Shown: positions 39,988 through 49,574, numbered from the stretch's first letter. The stretch: DNA of 52,336 nucleotides from Acidiphilium sp. PA (GCF_026191915.1 NZ_JAIMBY010000017.1:29268-81603), one strand, 5' to 3'. The notes: generated by a model not told the origin, from the letters alone. Numbers and translations are program-made.

Positions 39988-40034
39988 TAAGAAGTTTTTT
40001 GGTTCTTTTTTGCAAAAAAGAACTGCTTTCTTCC
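39988..40034 (-). repeat. A/T hairpin repeat, unit E
   Basis: On the minus strand: GTTCTTTTTTG/CAAAAAAGAAC stem followed by CAAAAAACTTC. It starts directly after the ispF stop codon, the best example of a unit acting as terminator of the upstream gene. Confidence 0.75.
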
Positions 40035-40550
40035 TTACTCCAAAGGCACCAGCACGCACACGGCGGCCTGGGCGGCGATGCCTTCGTTTCGGCCGGGGAA
40101 GCCTAATTTTTCGGTGGTGGTGGCTTTGACGGAGATGCGGGTGATGGGGATTTCGAGGAGTTCTGCGAGGCGGGTGCGCATGGCCTGCGCGTGGGGGGTG
40201 ATTTTGGGGTGTTCGCAGATGATGGTGATGTCGGCGTTGGTGATGGCCGCACCTTTGGATGCCGCAAGTTGGGCGGCGTGGCGGAGGAAGTGGGCGCTGT
40301 CGGCGTTTTTCCAGGTGGCCTCGGAGGGGGGGAAGTGGCGGCCGATGTCGCCTTCGGCGAGGGCGCCGTAGATGGCGTCGCAGAGGGCGTGGATGGCGAC
40401 GTCGGCGTCCGAGTGGCCGGAGAGGCCATGGGTGTGGGGGATTTCGATGTTGCAGAGGATGAGTTTGCGGCCTTCGGTGAGGGCGTGAACGTCGAAGCCG
40501 GTACCGATGCGGGGGATGGCGCCGGCGGCGATGAGGGTTTTCAGGTCCAT
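40035..40550 (-). CDS. ispF: 2-C-methyl-D-erythritol 2,4-cyclodiphosphate synthase
   Basis: 171 residues from ATG at 40550; earlier codons of the frame are proline-rich and not conserved. IspF motifs are present: [11 protein letters not shown] (zinc ligands D, H), [20 protein letters not shown], the [13 protein letters not shown] loop and [21 protein letters not shown]. It forms a trimer and closes CDP-ME 2-phosphate to the cyclic diphosphate in the MEP isoprenoid pathway. Many alphaproteobacteria have an ispDF fusion upstream of dusB; here ispF stands alone and points away from dusB, and no ispD is in the window. Confidence 0.95.
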   Translation of the reverse strand: MDLKTLIAAGAIPRIGTGFDVHALTEGRKLILCNIEIPHTHGLSGHSDADVAIHALCDAIYGALAEGDIGRHFPPSEATWKNADSAHFLRHAAQLAASKGAAITNADITIICEHPKITPHAQAMRTRLAELLEIPITRISVKATTTEKLGFPGRNEGIAAQAAVCVLVPLE

Positions 40551-40677
40551 GCGGTTGGGTCTCCGGTGAGGCGGGTTTGGGCGGGGTTTGGCGATTGGGG
40601 GGGTGCGCGTCAAGGATGGGGGCGGTCGTGGCCTGGGGACATTGCGCGTCAAGGATTGGGCTAGTAGTGATTAAATC

Positions 40678-41751
40678 ATGAGCAACGATGTGGGCATGAC
40701 GCCGAAACTCAAGCCGATTACGCTGCGGGCGGGCCATGGGCGGCCTGAGCGGGATGTGGTGATCGATGTGCCGGTTATTTTGGCACCGATGTCTGGCGTG
40801 AGCGATCTGCCGTTCCGGCGCCTGGTGAAGTCGATGGGTGCGGGGCTGGTGGTTTCGGAGATGATCGCGTCGTGGGCGATGATCCATGAAAATGCCGCGA
40901 CGTTGCGGATGGCGTCGGTCGATGGCGGGACGGGGCCGAATTCGGTGCAGCTGGCCGGGTGTGATCCGGCGGCGATGGCGGAGGCGGCGCGGATTGCGGT
41001 GGCGGGTGGCGCGGACATCGTTGACATCAATTTCGGCTGTCCGGTGAAAAAAGTGGCGGTCGGGCAGATGGCCGGGTCGGCGCTGATGCGTGATGAGGCG
41101 CGGGCGGCGCGGATTTTGGAGGCGACGGCGCGGGCGGTGGATGTGCCGGTGACGTTGAAGATGCGGATGGGGTGGGACCGGGCGAGTTTGAACGCCCCTG
41201 CCCTCGCCCGGATTGCACAGGATGTGGGGATTGCGCTGGTGAGTGTGCATGGGCGGACGCGCCAGCAGTTTTATGAAGGTGTGGCGGATTGGGATTTCAT
41301 TGCATCGGTGAAGGATGCGGTGTCGATTCCGGTGGTTGCCAATGGCGATATCACGAGTGTGGCGGCGGCGGATGAGGCGTTGGCGCGGTCGGGTGCGGAT
41401 GGGGTGATGATCGGGCGCGGGGCGTATGGGCGGCCGTGGTTTCTGGCCCAGGTTTCGGCTTATCTGATGAGCGGGCGGGTGGTGGCTGATCCGGCGTTGG
41501 AGGCGCAGCGGGATGTGTTGCTGGCGCATTATCGGGCGATGCGGGCGCATTATGGCGAGTTGGCGGGGTTGCGGGCGGCGCGCAAGCATATCGGGTGGTA
41601 TTCGCGGGGGCTGTATGGCGCGGCGGAGTTTCGCGCGACGGTGATGCGGCTGGATGAGGCGGCGGCGGTGGAGGATCTGGTGGCGCGGTTTTATGAGCGG
41701 GCGGTGCGGGGCGAGGCCGCTGGAGATGACTCGTTGCAGGACGCCGCATGA
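40678..41751 (+). CDS. dusB: tRNA-dihydrouridine synthase B
   Basis: 357 residues. FMN-dependent TIM barrel with VILAPMSGVSDLPFRRLV, GLVVSEMIASWAMI, NSVQLAGCDPAAMAEAARI, the active-site DINFGCPVKKV (catalytic C), VSVHGRTRQQFYEG, IPVVANGDITSV and GVMIGRGAYGRPWFL. It reduces uridine in the D-loop of tRNA. The historical name nifR3 reflects its position before ntrB-ntrC, as here. Its stop overlaps the ntrB start by 4 bp (ATGA). The start ATG at 40678 follows 127 bp after the divergent ispF start, so promoters for both lie in between. Confidence 0.95.
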   Translation: MSNDVGMTPKLKPITLRAGHGRPERDVVIDVPVILAPMSGVSDLPFRRLVKSMGAGLVVSEMIASWAMIHENAATLRMASVDGGTGPNSVQLAGCDPAAMAEAARIAVAGGADIVDINFGCPVKKVAVGQMAGSALMRDEARAARILEATARAVDVPVTLKMRMGWDRASLNAPALARIAQDVGIALVSVHGRTRQQFYEGVADWDFIASVKDAVSIPVVANGDITSVAAADEALARSGADGVMIGRGAYGRPWFLAQVSAYLMSGRVVADPALEAQRDVLLAHYRAMRAHYGELAGLRAARKHIGWYSRGLYGAAEFRATVMRLDEAAAVEDLVARFYERAVRGEAAGDDSLQDAA

Positions 41752-42896
41752 GCGGACTGCGCGGCGCGTTTCGGCGGCGGGCGACGGCGCTGAAGCGGGC
41801 CGAGGCGCCGGCGGAGACGGCGCGGTTGCTGGCGGCGTTGCCGCTGGCGGTGTGCGAGCTCGATGCGGATGATCGGTTTCTGTTCGTCAATTACGCGGCG
41901 GAGGAGTTGTTCGGCTCATCCACGGCGTTTTTATATGGCAAGCCGCTGCATGATATTCTGCCGGCGGATCATCCGATTTTCATGTTGCTGGACCGGGCGC
42001 GGCGGGATGGGGCGCCGATTGCCGAGCATGATCTGGTGATCGAGGGGCCGCGGTTCGCGCGGCGGGGGATTTCGTTGCAGGCGGCGCCGATTGCCGATGC
42101 GCCGGGGCATCTGGTGGTGACGTTGCAGGACAGTTCGGCGGCGCGGGCGCTGGATCAGCAATTGTCGGCGCGGAATGCGGCGCGGAGCATCACCGGGATG
42201 GCGGCGGTGCTGGCGCATGAGGTGAAGAATCCGCTGTCGGGGATTCGGGGCGCGGCGCAGTTGCTGGAGGCGAACGCAGCGGCGGATGACCGGGAGCTGG
42301 CGGTGCTGATCCGCGACGAGGTGGACCGGATCAAGGATCTGGTCGAGCGGATCGAGGTGTTCGGCGACAAGAAGCTCGATCTGCAGGCGGTGAATGTGCA
42401 CCGGGTGCTCGAACATGTGCGGCGGTTGGCGCAGAGCGGGTTCGCGGCGCGGATCCGGTTTGTCGAGGCGTATGATCCGTCGTTGCCGTCGGTGCTGGGG
42501 AACCGGGACCAATTGGTGCAGGTGTTGCTCAATCTGATCAAGAACGCGGCGGAGGCGGTGGCGGAGACCGAGCGGGCGGATGGCGAGATCTATCTGGCGA
42601 CCGGGTTTCAGCATGGGGTGCGTCTGGCCGCATCGAGCGGGCGGGGGCAGCCGAATCTGCCGATTTTCATTGCGGTGCGCGATAATGGCGCAGGGATTCC
42701 CGAGGATATCAGGCGGCATCTGTTCGAGCCGTTCGTGAGCACCAAGGCGGCGGGGTCCGGGTTGGGGCTGGCGCTGGTTGCGAAAATTGTGGCGGACCAT
42801 GGGGGGTTGATCAACGTGGATAGCAGGCCGGGACGCACGGAATTTCGGATTCATCTACCGCAGTTCGAGGATCGCGGCGAGGGTGAGCATCGATGA
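41748..42896 (+). CDS. ntrB: Nitrogen regulation sensor histidine kinase NtrB
   Basis: 382 residues. PAS domain (about 28-130) with [20 protein letters not shown], then HisKA with [20 protein letters not shown], where H157 is the phospho-site, and the HATPase domain ([13 protein letters not shown]-box, [21 protein letters not shown]1, [18 protein letters not shown]). No membrane segments, as usual for NtrB. It phosphorylates NtrC under nitrogen limitation and is controlled by PII. Overlaps both neighbours by 4 bp, so dusB-ntrB-ntrC are translationally coupled. Confidence 0.95.
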   Translation: MSGLRGAFRRRATALKRAEAPAETARLLAALPLAVCELDADDRFLFVNYAAEELFGSSTAFLYGKPLHDILPADHPIFMLLDRARRDGAPIAEHDLVIEGPRFARRGISLQAAPIADAPGHLVVTLQDSSAARALDQQLSARNAARSITGMAAVLAHEVKNPLSGIRGAAQLLEANAAADDRELAVLIRDEVDRIKDLVERIEVFGDKKLDLQAVNVHRVLEHVRRLAQSGFAARIRFVEAYDPSLPSVLGNRDQLVQVLLNLIKNAAEAVAETERADGEIYLATGFQHGVRLAASSGRGQPNLPIFIAVRDNGAGIPEDIRRHLFEPFVSTKAAGSGLGLALVAKIVADHGGLINVDSRPGRTEFRIHLPQFEDRGEGEHR

Positions 42897-44356
42897 CGAC
42901 CTTGCCTACGATTCTGATCGCCGATGATGATCGTTCGATCCGCACGGTGTTGACCCAGGCGCTGGGGCGGTCGGGGTATCAGGTGCGCACGACATCGTCG
43001 GCGGCGACGCTGTGGCGGTGGGTGGAGGATGGCGAGGGTGATCTGGTGATCACCGATGTGCTGATGCCCGATGAGAACGGGCTGGATCTGGTGCCGCGGA
43101 TCAAGCGCATCCGGCCGGAATTGCCGGTGCTGGTGATGTCGGCGCAGTCGACCATTCTGACGGCGGTGCAGTCGACCCAGCGGGGGGCGTTCGAGTATCT
43201 GCCGAAGCCGTTCGATCTTGGTGAGTTGCTCAATATCGTCGATCGGGCGCTCAAGCAGCCGACGCTGGCCGCACCGGTCGAGGCTTCGAAGGCGGCGGAG
43301 GATAATCTGCCGCTGATCGGGCGATCGGGCTCGATGCAGGAGATCTACCGGGTGATCGCGCGGCTGACGACGACGGATCTGACGGTGATGATCACCGGGG
43401 AATCCGGTTCGGGCAAGGAATTGGTGGCGCGCGCGCTGCATGATTACGGGCGCCGGCGGCAGGGGCCGTTCGTTGCGATCAACATGGCGGCGATTCCGCG
43501 CGAGTTGATCGAGAGCGAGTTGTTCGGCCATGAGCGCGGCGCGTTTACCGGGGCGACCAACCGGCATATCGGGCGGTTCGAGCAGGCGGCGGGCGGGACG
43601 CTGTTTCTCGATGAGATCGGCGATATGCCGCCCGAGGCGCAGACGCGGCTGCTGCGGGTGTTGCAGGAAGGCGAGTTCACCACGGTGGGCGGGCGGCAGC
43701 CGATCCGGGCGAATGCGCGGATCGTTGCCGCGACGCACCGGGATTTGCGGGTGCTGATCCGCTCGGGGCAGTTTCGCGAGGATTTGTTCTATCGGTTGAA
43801 CGTGGTGCCGATCCGCCTGCCGCCGTTGCGCGAGCGGGCGGGCGATATCGCTTTGCTGGCGCAGCATTTTCTGAGCCGTGCGCAGGCCGAGGGGTTGCCG
43901 GCCAAGACGCTGGCGCCAGAGGCGATGCTGCGGCTCGCCGCCTACCGCTGGCCGGGCAATGTGCGCGAGCTGGAAAATCTGATGCGGCGGTTTTCCGCTT
44001 TGGTGCCGCAAGCGGTGATCACGGAAGAGATCGTCGAGGCGGAGCTGGCCGAGCGCGTCGGGCATGATCAGGCCGTACCGCACGCCGGCGATGCCGCACC
44101 GGATACGCCGCAGGCGGTGGAGCGCGCGATCGAGCGGCATGTGGCGCGGCTGATGGGCGAGGCGCGTGACAAGGGCGAGGACGGGGTGCTCTATGACCGG
44201 GTGCTGGCCGCGTTCGAGGAGCCGTTGATCCGCCTGGTGCTGGGTGAGACGCGGGGCAATCAGATCCGGGCCGCGGCGATGCTGGGGCTCAACCGGAACA
44301 CGCTGCGCAAGAAGATCCGCGAGCACGAGATCGGGGTGACGCGGCGGGTCGGCTGA
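42893..44356 (+). CDS. ntrC: Nitrogen regulation response regulator NtrC
   Basis: 487 residues. Receiver domain: [12 protein letters not shown] and [15 protein letters not shown] with D55; switch K in LPKPFDL. AAA+ sigma-54-interacting domain: [15 protein letters not shown] (Walker A), [16 protein letters not shown] with the intact GAFTGA loop, [12 protein letters not shown] (Walker B) and the sensor R region. C-terminal Fis-type [23 protein letters not shown]. It activates sigma-54 promoters such as glnA and nitrogen-transport genes after phosphorylation by NtrB. Confidence 0.97.
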   Translation: MTTLPTILIADDDRSIRTVLTQALGRSGYQVRTTSSAATLWRWVEDGEGDLVITDVLMPDENGLDLVPRIKRIRPELPVLVMSAQSTILTAVQSTQRGAFEYLPKPFDLGELLNIVDRALKQPTLAAPVEASKAAEDNLPLIGRSGSMQEIYRVIARLTTTDLTVMITGESGSGKELVARALHDYGRRRQGPFVAINMAAIPRELIESELFGHERGAFTGATNRHIGRFEQAAGGTLFLDEIGDMPPEAQTRLLRVLQEGEFTTVGGRQPIRANARIVAATHRDLRVLIRSGQFREDLFYRLNVVPIRLPPLRERAGDIALLAQHFLSRAQAEGLPAKTLAPEAMLRLAAYRWPGNVRELENLMRRFSALVPQAVITEEIVEAELAERVGHDQAVPHAGDAAPDTPQAVERAIERHVARLMGEARDKGEDGVLYDRVLAAFEEPLIRLVLGETRGNQIRAAAMLGLNRNTLRKKIREHEIGVTRRVG

Positions 44357-44369
44357 AAGGGTTTTTGGT

Positions 44370-46592
44370 TTGGACCAGATGACCAACCGGGCGGAGCCGG
44401 CCGATGCGCCGGTGCGGGCGCGGCTGCTGAATGTGCTGCTGGGGCGGGTCTCGACGCTGGTGCTGGCCACGCTGGCGCTGGCGCTGGGCATCGGCAGTTT
44501 TGCCTATCTGGCGGGCGGCATCAAACTGGAGCTGCATTCCGGCGCGGCGTTCGGCCTCGCGATCGGTGATATTTCGATCCTGCTGCTGCTGATCACCGTG
44601 CTGGTGGCGCGGGTGACGCGGGTGGTGATGGAGAGCCGGCGGGGTGCGGCGGGGGCGCGGCTGCATGTGCGGCTGGTGCTGCTGTTCGGCGGCGTGGCGG
44701 CGGTGCCGGCGATCCTGGTTGCGATCTTTGCGGCCGTGTTCTTCAATCTTGGCATCCAGGCCTGGTTCAATCAGCGGGTGCGCACCGCTCTGGCGGAGAG
44801 CCAGCAGGTGGCCGTCGGGTATCTGGATGCGAAGAAGAACAGCATCCGGCTCGATGCGCTGGCGATCGCCAACGATCTCAACCAGAACGGGCCGATTTTC
44901 TACGGTGATCCCCAGAACTTCTTCAATCAGGGGTTTCTGAGCGTGCTGGTGGCGCAGACCGAGTTGCACGGCCTGACCCAATCGGCGATTTTCGAGCCCT
45001 TGACGGACAAGGTGGTCGCATCCGCCGGGCTGTTCGCCGGCGCGGGGGTGACCTTGCCGCCGGCCGAGGTGGTGGCGGAGGCGGAGAAGCATCAGATCGC
45101 GGTGTGGAGCACGCCGGGTTCGACGCTGGAAAGTGCGGTGGTCCAGCTCGAGGCGACGCCGACGCTGATGCTGATGGTCGAGCGGCCGCTCGATCCGAGT
45201 ATTCTCGCGCATGTCGATCGGACGCGCCAGGCGCTGGCGGAATACAACCGGCTGGAGCATCACCGGGCGCAGTTCGAGTTGTTTTTCGCGCTGATTTTCG
45301 CGACCGTGGCCTTGCTGGTGCTGTCCGGCGCATCGTTGATCGGGCTGGTGTTCGCCAATCAGATCGCGCGGCCGATTTCGTATCTGATCGAGGCGGCGGA
45401 GCGGGTGCGGGCGGGTGATTATCTGGTGCGGGTGCCCGAAGGCGATTCGGGCGATGATGTCGCCGGGTTGTCGCGCGCGTTCAACCGGATGACCGGACAG
45501 ATTGCCGAGCAGCGCGCCGAGCTGATGAGCGCCTATGGCCAGATCGATGAGCGGCGGCGCTTTACCGAGACGGTGCTGGCGGGGGTTTCCGCCGGGGTGA
45601 TCGGGCTTGATCCGCGCGGGCGGATCGAACTGCCGAACCGGGCGGCTTCGGTGTTGCTCGGCATCGATCTGCTGGCGCATCTGGGTACGCCGCTGGTGGA
45701 TTTGCTGCCGGATTTCGCGCCATTGCTCGAACAGGCGCGCGCGACGCCGGAAAAGCCCGCGACCGGCGAGATCGACTACGGTGCCGCCAATGCCAAGCAG
45801 ATGTTTCTGGTGCGGATCGGGGCGGATCTGAAGGGTGAGCGGGCGACCGGCTTTGTTGTCACGTTCGATGACATCACCGAACTGCAGGCGGCCCAGCGCA
45901 AGGCGGCCTGGGCGGATGTGGCGCGGCGGATCGCGCATGAAATCAAGAACCCCCTCACCCCGATCCAGCTTTCGGCCGAGCGGCTGAAGCGGCGGTTTAC
46001 CCGCGAGATCACCTCCGACCCCGAGAGTTTCGCGCAATGCGCGGATACCATCGTGCGGCATGTCGGTGACATCGGGCGGATGGTCGATGAGTTTTCGGCG
46101 TTCGCGCGGATGCCGCAGCCGATCATCAAATCCGAGGATCTGGGGCGGATTGGGCGCGAGGCGGTGATTTTGCAGCGCAGCGCACATCCCGGCATCGAAT
46201 GGGTGGTGGAATGCCCCGAGCCGGCGCCACGGGCGCGCTGCGATGCGCGGCTGATCGGCCAGGCGCTGACCAATCTGCTGCAGAACGCCGCCGATGCGAT
46301 TGCGATGCGCGCCGATAACGTCGAGCGGGGCACCGTACACGGTCATGTGACCTTGCGGATTACGCCCGGTGAAGACGCGCACCAGATCGCCGTGATCGAT
46401 GATGGCGTAGGCCTGCCCACGCAGGATCGTGCGCGGCTGGTCGAGCCCTATATTACCCACAAGCCGAAGGGCACCGGCCTGGGTCTCGCCATTGTGCGCA
46501 AGATCATGGAAGATCACCAGGGTGGTCTGGAACTGTCGGACCGGGACGGATTGCCCGGTTCGGTCGTAACGCTGAGTTTGAAAGCCGATTAG
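44370..46592 (+). CDS. ntrY: Nitrogen regulation sensor histidine kinase NtrY
   Basis: 740 residues from TTG at 44370, with AAAGGG 7 bp before; ATG at 44379 is possible but too far from that site. Three membrane helices near the N-terminus (about 28-48, 62-82, 100-126), a periplasmic domain (130-300), a fourth helix (about 308-328), HAMP (IARPISYLIEAAERVRAGDY), PAS (VLAGVSAGVIGLDPRGRIEL), HisKA with ARRIAHEIKNPLTPIQLSAE (H523) and HATPase (LLQNAADAIA, DDGVGLP, GTGLGLAIVRKIMEDHQGG). It is the membrane sensor that pairs with NtrX 7 bp downstream. Confidence 0.95.
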   Translation: MDQMTNRAEPADAPVRARLLNVLLGRVSTLVLATLALALGIGSFAYLAGGIKLELHSGAAFGLAIGDISILLLLITVLVARVTRVVMESRRGAAGARLHVRLVLLFGGVAAVPAILVAIFAAVFFNLGIQAWFNQRVRTALAESQQVAVGYLDAKKNSIRLDALAIANDLNQNGPIFYGDPQNFFNQGFLSVLVAQTELHGLTQSAIFEPLTDKVVASAGLFAGAGVTLPPAEVVAEAEKHQIAVWSTPGSTLESAVVQLEATPTLMLMVERPLDPSILAHVDRTRQALAEYNRLEHHRAQFELFFALIFATVALLVLSGASLIGLVFANQIARPISYLIEAAERVRAGDYLVRVPEGDSGDDVAGLSRAFNRMTGQIAEQRAELMSAYGQIDERRRFTETVLAGVSAGVIGLDPRGRIELPNRAASVLLGIDLLAHLGTPLVDLLPDFAPLLEQARATPEKPATGEIDYGAANAKQMFLVRIGADLKGERATGFVVTFDDITELQAAQRKAAWADVARRIAHEIKNPLTPIQLSAERLKRRFTREITSDPESFAQCADTIVRHVGDIGRMVDEFSAFARMPQPIIKSEDLGRIGREAVILQRSAHPGIEWVVECPEPAPRARCDARLIGQALTNLLQNAADAIAMRADNVERGTVHGHVTLRITPGEDAHQIAVIDDGVGLPTQDRARLVEPYITHKPKGTGLGLAIVRKIMEDHQGGLELSDRDGLPGSVVTLSLKAD

Positions 46593-46599
46593 GGGGACA

Positions 46600-47997
46600 A
46601 TGTCCGAAATACTCATCATCGACGACGAGCCGGATATCAGGTTGCTGATCGACGCGATTCTGCGCGACGAGGGCTACACCACGCGCAACGCGGGAACGTC
46701 GGACGATGCGGTGGCCGCGTTCCGCGACCGGAAACCGTCGATGGTGGTGCTCGATGTCTGGCTGCAGAACTCGCCGCTCGATGGGATCGGGATTCTGCAG
46801 ATCATGAAGGCCGAGGCGCCCGAAGTGCCGGTGGTGATGATTTCGGGCCATGGCACGATCGAAATGGCGGTGAACGCGATTCAGTTCGGCGCGTATGATT
46901 TCATCGAAAAACCGTTCAAATCGGACCGGCTGCTGCTGATCATCCAGCGCGCGCTGGAGGCGGCGAAACTCGCGTCGGAAAATGCCGAGTTGCGGCTGCG
47001 GGTGGGGGCGAATTCCGAGCTGACCGGCTCCAGCGCCGCGATTACCGGGCTGCGCCACGCGATCGAGAAAGTGGCACCGACCGGTTCGCGGGTGCTGCTG
47101 TCGGGTGCGGCTGGCGCGGGCAAGGAGGTGGTGGCGCGGATGATCCACGCCCAGTCCAAGCGCGCGGATGGGCCGTTCGTGGTGCTGAATTGCGCGATCC
47201 TTGCCCCTGAACGCGTCGAGGTGGAATTGTTCGGCACCGAGGCCGGCGCCGATCCGAACGCGCAGCCGCGCCGGGCGGGCGTGCTGGAGCGCGCGCATGG
47301 CGGGACGCTGCTGCTCGATGAGATTGCCGATATGCCGCTGGAAACCCAGGGCAAGATCGTGCGGGTGTTGCAGGACCAGAGTTTCGAGCGGATCGGCGGC
47401 AGCACGCGGGTGAAGGTGGATTTGCGGATCATTGCGAGTTCGGCGCGGGATTTGCAGGCGGCGATCGCGGCCGGGCGGTTCCGCCAGGATTTGTATTACC
47501 GGCTTGCGGTGGTGCCGCTGCGGGTGCCGAGCCTGCGCGAGCGGCGCGAGGATATTCCCGAACTCGCCGCACTGTTTCTCAAACGGGCGGCCGAGACATC
47601 CGGCCTGCCGCCGCGCGTGCTGTCATCCGAGGCGCTGGCGGCGTTGCAGGTGCATGACTGGCCAGGCAATGTGCGCCAGCTGCGAAACGTGATGGACTGG
47701 CTGATGATCATGCACCCCGGCGAGGCCGGCGAGGCATTCCGGGCGGACCATCTGCCGGTGGAGATCGGCGCGCATGCGCCGCGGGCGCTGGCGATCGATC
47801 CGCTGGCGGATATCATGGCCCTGCCGCTGCGCGAGGCGCGGGACGTGTTCGAGACGCAGTATCTGCAGGCACAGTTGCTGCGGTTTGGCGGGAATATCAG
47901 CCGGACGGCGAATTTCGTGGGGATGGAACGAAGCGCGCTGCATCGGAAATTGAAGCAATTGGGGATCGGGGCAGAGGATCGGGCCGGGACTGGATGA
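46600..47997 (+). CDS. ntrX: Nitrogen/redox response regulator NtrX
   Basis: 465 residues. Receiver: ILIIDDEPDIRLLIDAIL, VVLDVWLQ with D52, IEKPFKSDRLLL. The AAA+ domain has LLSGAAGAGKEVVARMIH as Walker A and GTLLLDEIADMPLETQ as Walker B, but where NtrC has GAFTGA the sequence is EAGADPNAQPRRAG. Loss of this loop is usual for alphaproteobacterial NtrX and means it probably does not activate sigma-54 like NtrC. The C-terminal Fis HTH (ISRTANFVGMERSALHRKLK) is intact. In many relatives hfq-hflX follows; here hairpin repeats follow. Confidence 0.95.
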   Translation: MSEILIIDDEPDIRLLIDAILRDEGYTTRNAGTSDDAVAAFRDRKPSMVVLDVWLQNSPLDGIGILQIMKAEAPEVPVVMISGHGTIEMAVNAIQFGAYDFIEKPFKSDRLLLIIQRALEAAKLASENAELRLRVGANSELTGSSAAITGLRHAIEKVAPTGSRVLLSGAAGAGKEVVARMIHAQSKRADGPFVVLNCAILAPERVEVELFGTEAGADPNAQPRRAGVLERAHGGTLLLDEIADMPLETQGKIVRVLQDQSFERIGGSTRVKVDLRIIASSARDLQAAIAAGRFRQDLYYRLAVVPLRVPSLRERREDIPELAALFLKRAAETSGLPPRVLSSEALAALQVHDWPGNVRQLRNVMDWLMIMHPGEAGEAFRADHLPVEIGAHAPRALAIDPLADIMALPLREARDVFETQYLQAQLLRFGGNISRTANFVGMERSALHRKLKQLGIGAEDRAGTG

Positions 47998-48000
47998 TGT

Positions 48001-48130
48001 GAAGGGAAAGACGACTTCTTTTTTGAAAAAAAGAAGCAAAAAACTTTTTGACTTGGGGACACGGGTTGTTGAAGCGGCACAGGCTTAGTTAATAAAGTTT
48101 TTTTTTGCATTTTTTTTACAAAAAGATGAC
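48001..48130. repeat. A/T hairpin repeat composite D1
   Basis: Unit (CTTCTTTTTTG-AAAAAAAGAAGC) + GC spacer with GGGTTGTTGAAGCGGCACA + an inverted, partly decayed unit (AAAGTTTTTTTTTGCA). It begins just after the ntrX stop (47997), so it is probably its terminator. The spacer is shared with D2. Confidence 0.78.
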
Positions 48131-48160
48131 TCGTACCAAACAATATATTGATCGCATCTG

Positions 48161-48301
48161 GAGGGAAAGAAGGCTTCTTTTTTGAAAAAAAGAAGCAAAA
48201 AACTTTTTGACTCGGGGGCACGGGTTGTTGAAGCGGCACAAGCCTAATTTAATAAAGTTTTTTTTGCTTCTTTTTTGTTCACAAAAAAGAAGACTTCCCT
48301 T
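48161..48301. repeat. A/T hairpin repeat composite D2
   Basis: A second composite with the same order as D1: unit, spacer GGGTTGTTGAAGCGGCACAA, inverted unit TTTTGCTTCTTTTTTGTTCA..AAGAAGACTTCCC. D1 and D2 form a tandem of about 160-bp period. The second unit of D2 is the better preserved. Confidence 0.8.
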
Positions 48302-48464
48302 GAACAAGGTGTCGGCTCCATAGCCCTTCATCGCGCGTCACTAACAAACGCAACCGTGCGACTCCGCGCGGGATTGTCGCGCTGTGAGCGTGGCACCACC
48401 GATGTGCTGGACCAGACGGGTTTTGCCGATCTGATCCGTTCGGGCGGCGCGGCGCGGTTGATAC

Positions 48465-48532
48465 GGGCGCCTGACATCAGCTTGGTTATGGGGCGCCTGA
48501 CATCAGCTTTGTTACGGGGCGCCTGACATCAG
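48465..48532. repeat. 26-bp direct repeats carrying GGGCGCCTGACATCAG
   Basis: GGGCGCCTGACATCAG occurs at 48465-48480, 48491-48506 and 48517-48532, spaced exactly 26 bp, with the linkers CTTGGTTATG and CTTTGTTACG. The last copy ends with CGCCTGA-CA-TCAGGCG, a 7-bp hairpin, and contains the stop codon of the small lipoprotein gene. The array lies just downstream of that gene and may be its terminator duplicated. Confidence 0.75.
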
Positions 48533-48742
48533 GCGACGCATGACCTTTTCCTGCCGGGTGCGGGCGATCGCGTCCTGCTCGCGGCGCTGGACGCAGGCCG
48601 CGTATGAGGGTGTGCCCGCCGTGTAGCCGAAGGCGGCGCAGAGCGCGGTGGGGGTTGGCGGCGGATCGGCCGGGGCGCAGCCGGCCAAGGCGAGCATCGA
48701 TACGATGGCCAGCAAGGGCGGTGCGGGTGGCAGCTTGGGCAC
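48512..48742 (-). CDS. Small lipoprotein
   Basis: 76 residues from GTG at 48742, with GGGAG 8 bp upstream. The lipoprotein signal has a basic start, LLAIVSMLALAGC with C at the lipobox (LAGC), then a P/T-rich linker and a helical part (SYAACVQRREQDAIARTRQE) with two cysteines. Family not recognised; it resembles small Acetobacteraceae outer-membrane lipoproteins. Divergent from the Gly/Pro-rich lipoprotein gene 166 bp away, so the two may share a promoter region. Confidence 0.6.
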   Translation of the reverse strand: MPKLPPAPPLLAIVSMLALAGCAPADPPPTPTALCAAFGYTAGTPSYAACVQRREQDAIARTRQEKVMRRLMSGAP

Positions 48743-48908
48743 GGCTTGTCTCCCTCGGTTGCCGCAGATGTGGCGTGGCGTCGGCGTGAATTCAAACCCC
48801 GATGATCGGGCACCCGCCGATCGTGCCGGGTGCACAGGAGGGCGCACGGCCTTGCGCCGGGTGGGGGGCGATCCACTTCATGAGGCGGAGCGTGGAGTGA
48901 GTGATGTC

Positions 48909-49529
48909 ATGAGCATCCTGCGATCGTCGGGCCGTTGCGTGGCCCTGGCCGGGTTTCTGGCGCTGGCGGGCTGCGCCTATACGCCGCCCGGTGGGTATTG
49001 TCCGCCTGGCCCGCCGCCGCCCGACCCGGCCGCGCCGGGCCATGGGATGCAGGCCGCACCGGCAAATGGGCAATCGGGCGCTACCCTGCCCTGCACGCCG
49101 GCGCCGGTGGCTGCATTCGGCGGGACGTATCCGGCGTATCCGTATGGCGGCGGGTTCGGGGATTCGGGGTTTGGGTATCCCGTCTATGGCGACCCGGGTT
49201 ACGGCGCGCCCTATGGCTATGGGTATGGGTATGGGTATGGCGATGATTATCCCTATGGATGGGGCGGGATTGGCGTGGTGATTGGCGGCGGCGGCTGGCG
49301 CGGCGGGTGGGATCATGACCGCGATCGTGGGGATTTCGACCGGGCGGATGGGGATTTTCATGGCCCGCCGGATGACCATGACGGCAGGCCGGGCGGGTTT
49401 CACGGTGGGCCCCCGGGTCCACCGCCGGGTGGACAACCGGGTGGACCGCCAGGCCCGCCGCCGGGTGGGCCGGCTGGTGGTGCCGTTCATGGCGGCGGAC
49501 ACCCGGCCGGGCACGGCGGATTTCACTGA
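48909..49529 (+). CDS. Gly/Pro/Tyr-rich lipoprotein
   Basis: 206 residues from ATG at 48909, with GGAGTGAG before. Signal and lipobox: ALAGFLALAGCAYTPPGG. The mature part is low-complexity: Y/G/P repeats (YGYGYGYGYGDDYPYGWGG at about 102-120), then D/R/H-rich and GGPPGPPPGG repeats at the end. It is probably an exposed, extended cell-surface protein. No enzyme domain. The repeats may vary by slippage. Confidence 0.7.
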   Translation: MSILRSSGRCVALAGFLALAGCAYTPPGGYCPPGPPPPDPAAPGHGMQAAPANGQSGATLPCTPAPVAAFGGTYPAYPYGGGFGDSGFGYPVYGDPGYGAPYGYGYGYGYGDDYPYGWGGIGVVIGGGGWRGGWDHDRDRGDFDRADGDFHGPPDDHDGRPGGFHGGPPGPPPGGQPGGPPGPPPGGPAGGAVHGGGHPAGHGGFH

Positions 49530-49574
49530 GGCGGGGCTGTGATGCTGCCTGCAGGCACCATCACAGCCGCGATC

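Noticed and set aside
39958-41589. 543-residue minus-strand frame covering ispF and dusB
   Set aside because: His/Arg/Pro-rich shadow of the two genes; real motifs are in the ispF and dusB frames.
42851-46619. Very long minus-strand frames opposite ntrB-ntrX
   Set aside because: The complementary ntr genes have all catalytic motifs; the opposite frames are a known effect of high GC third positions.
48465-48532. CRISPR array from short regular repeats
   Set aside because: Only three 16-bp cores with 10-bp, nearly identical linkers; no spacer diversity and no cas genes.
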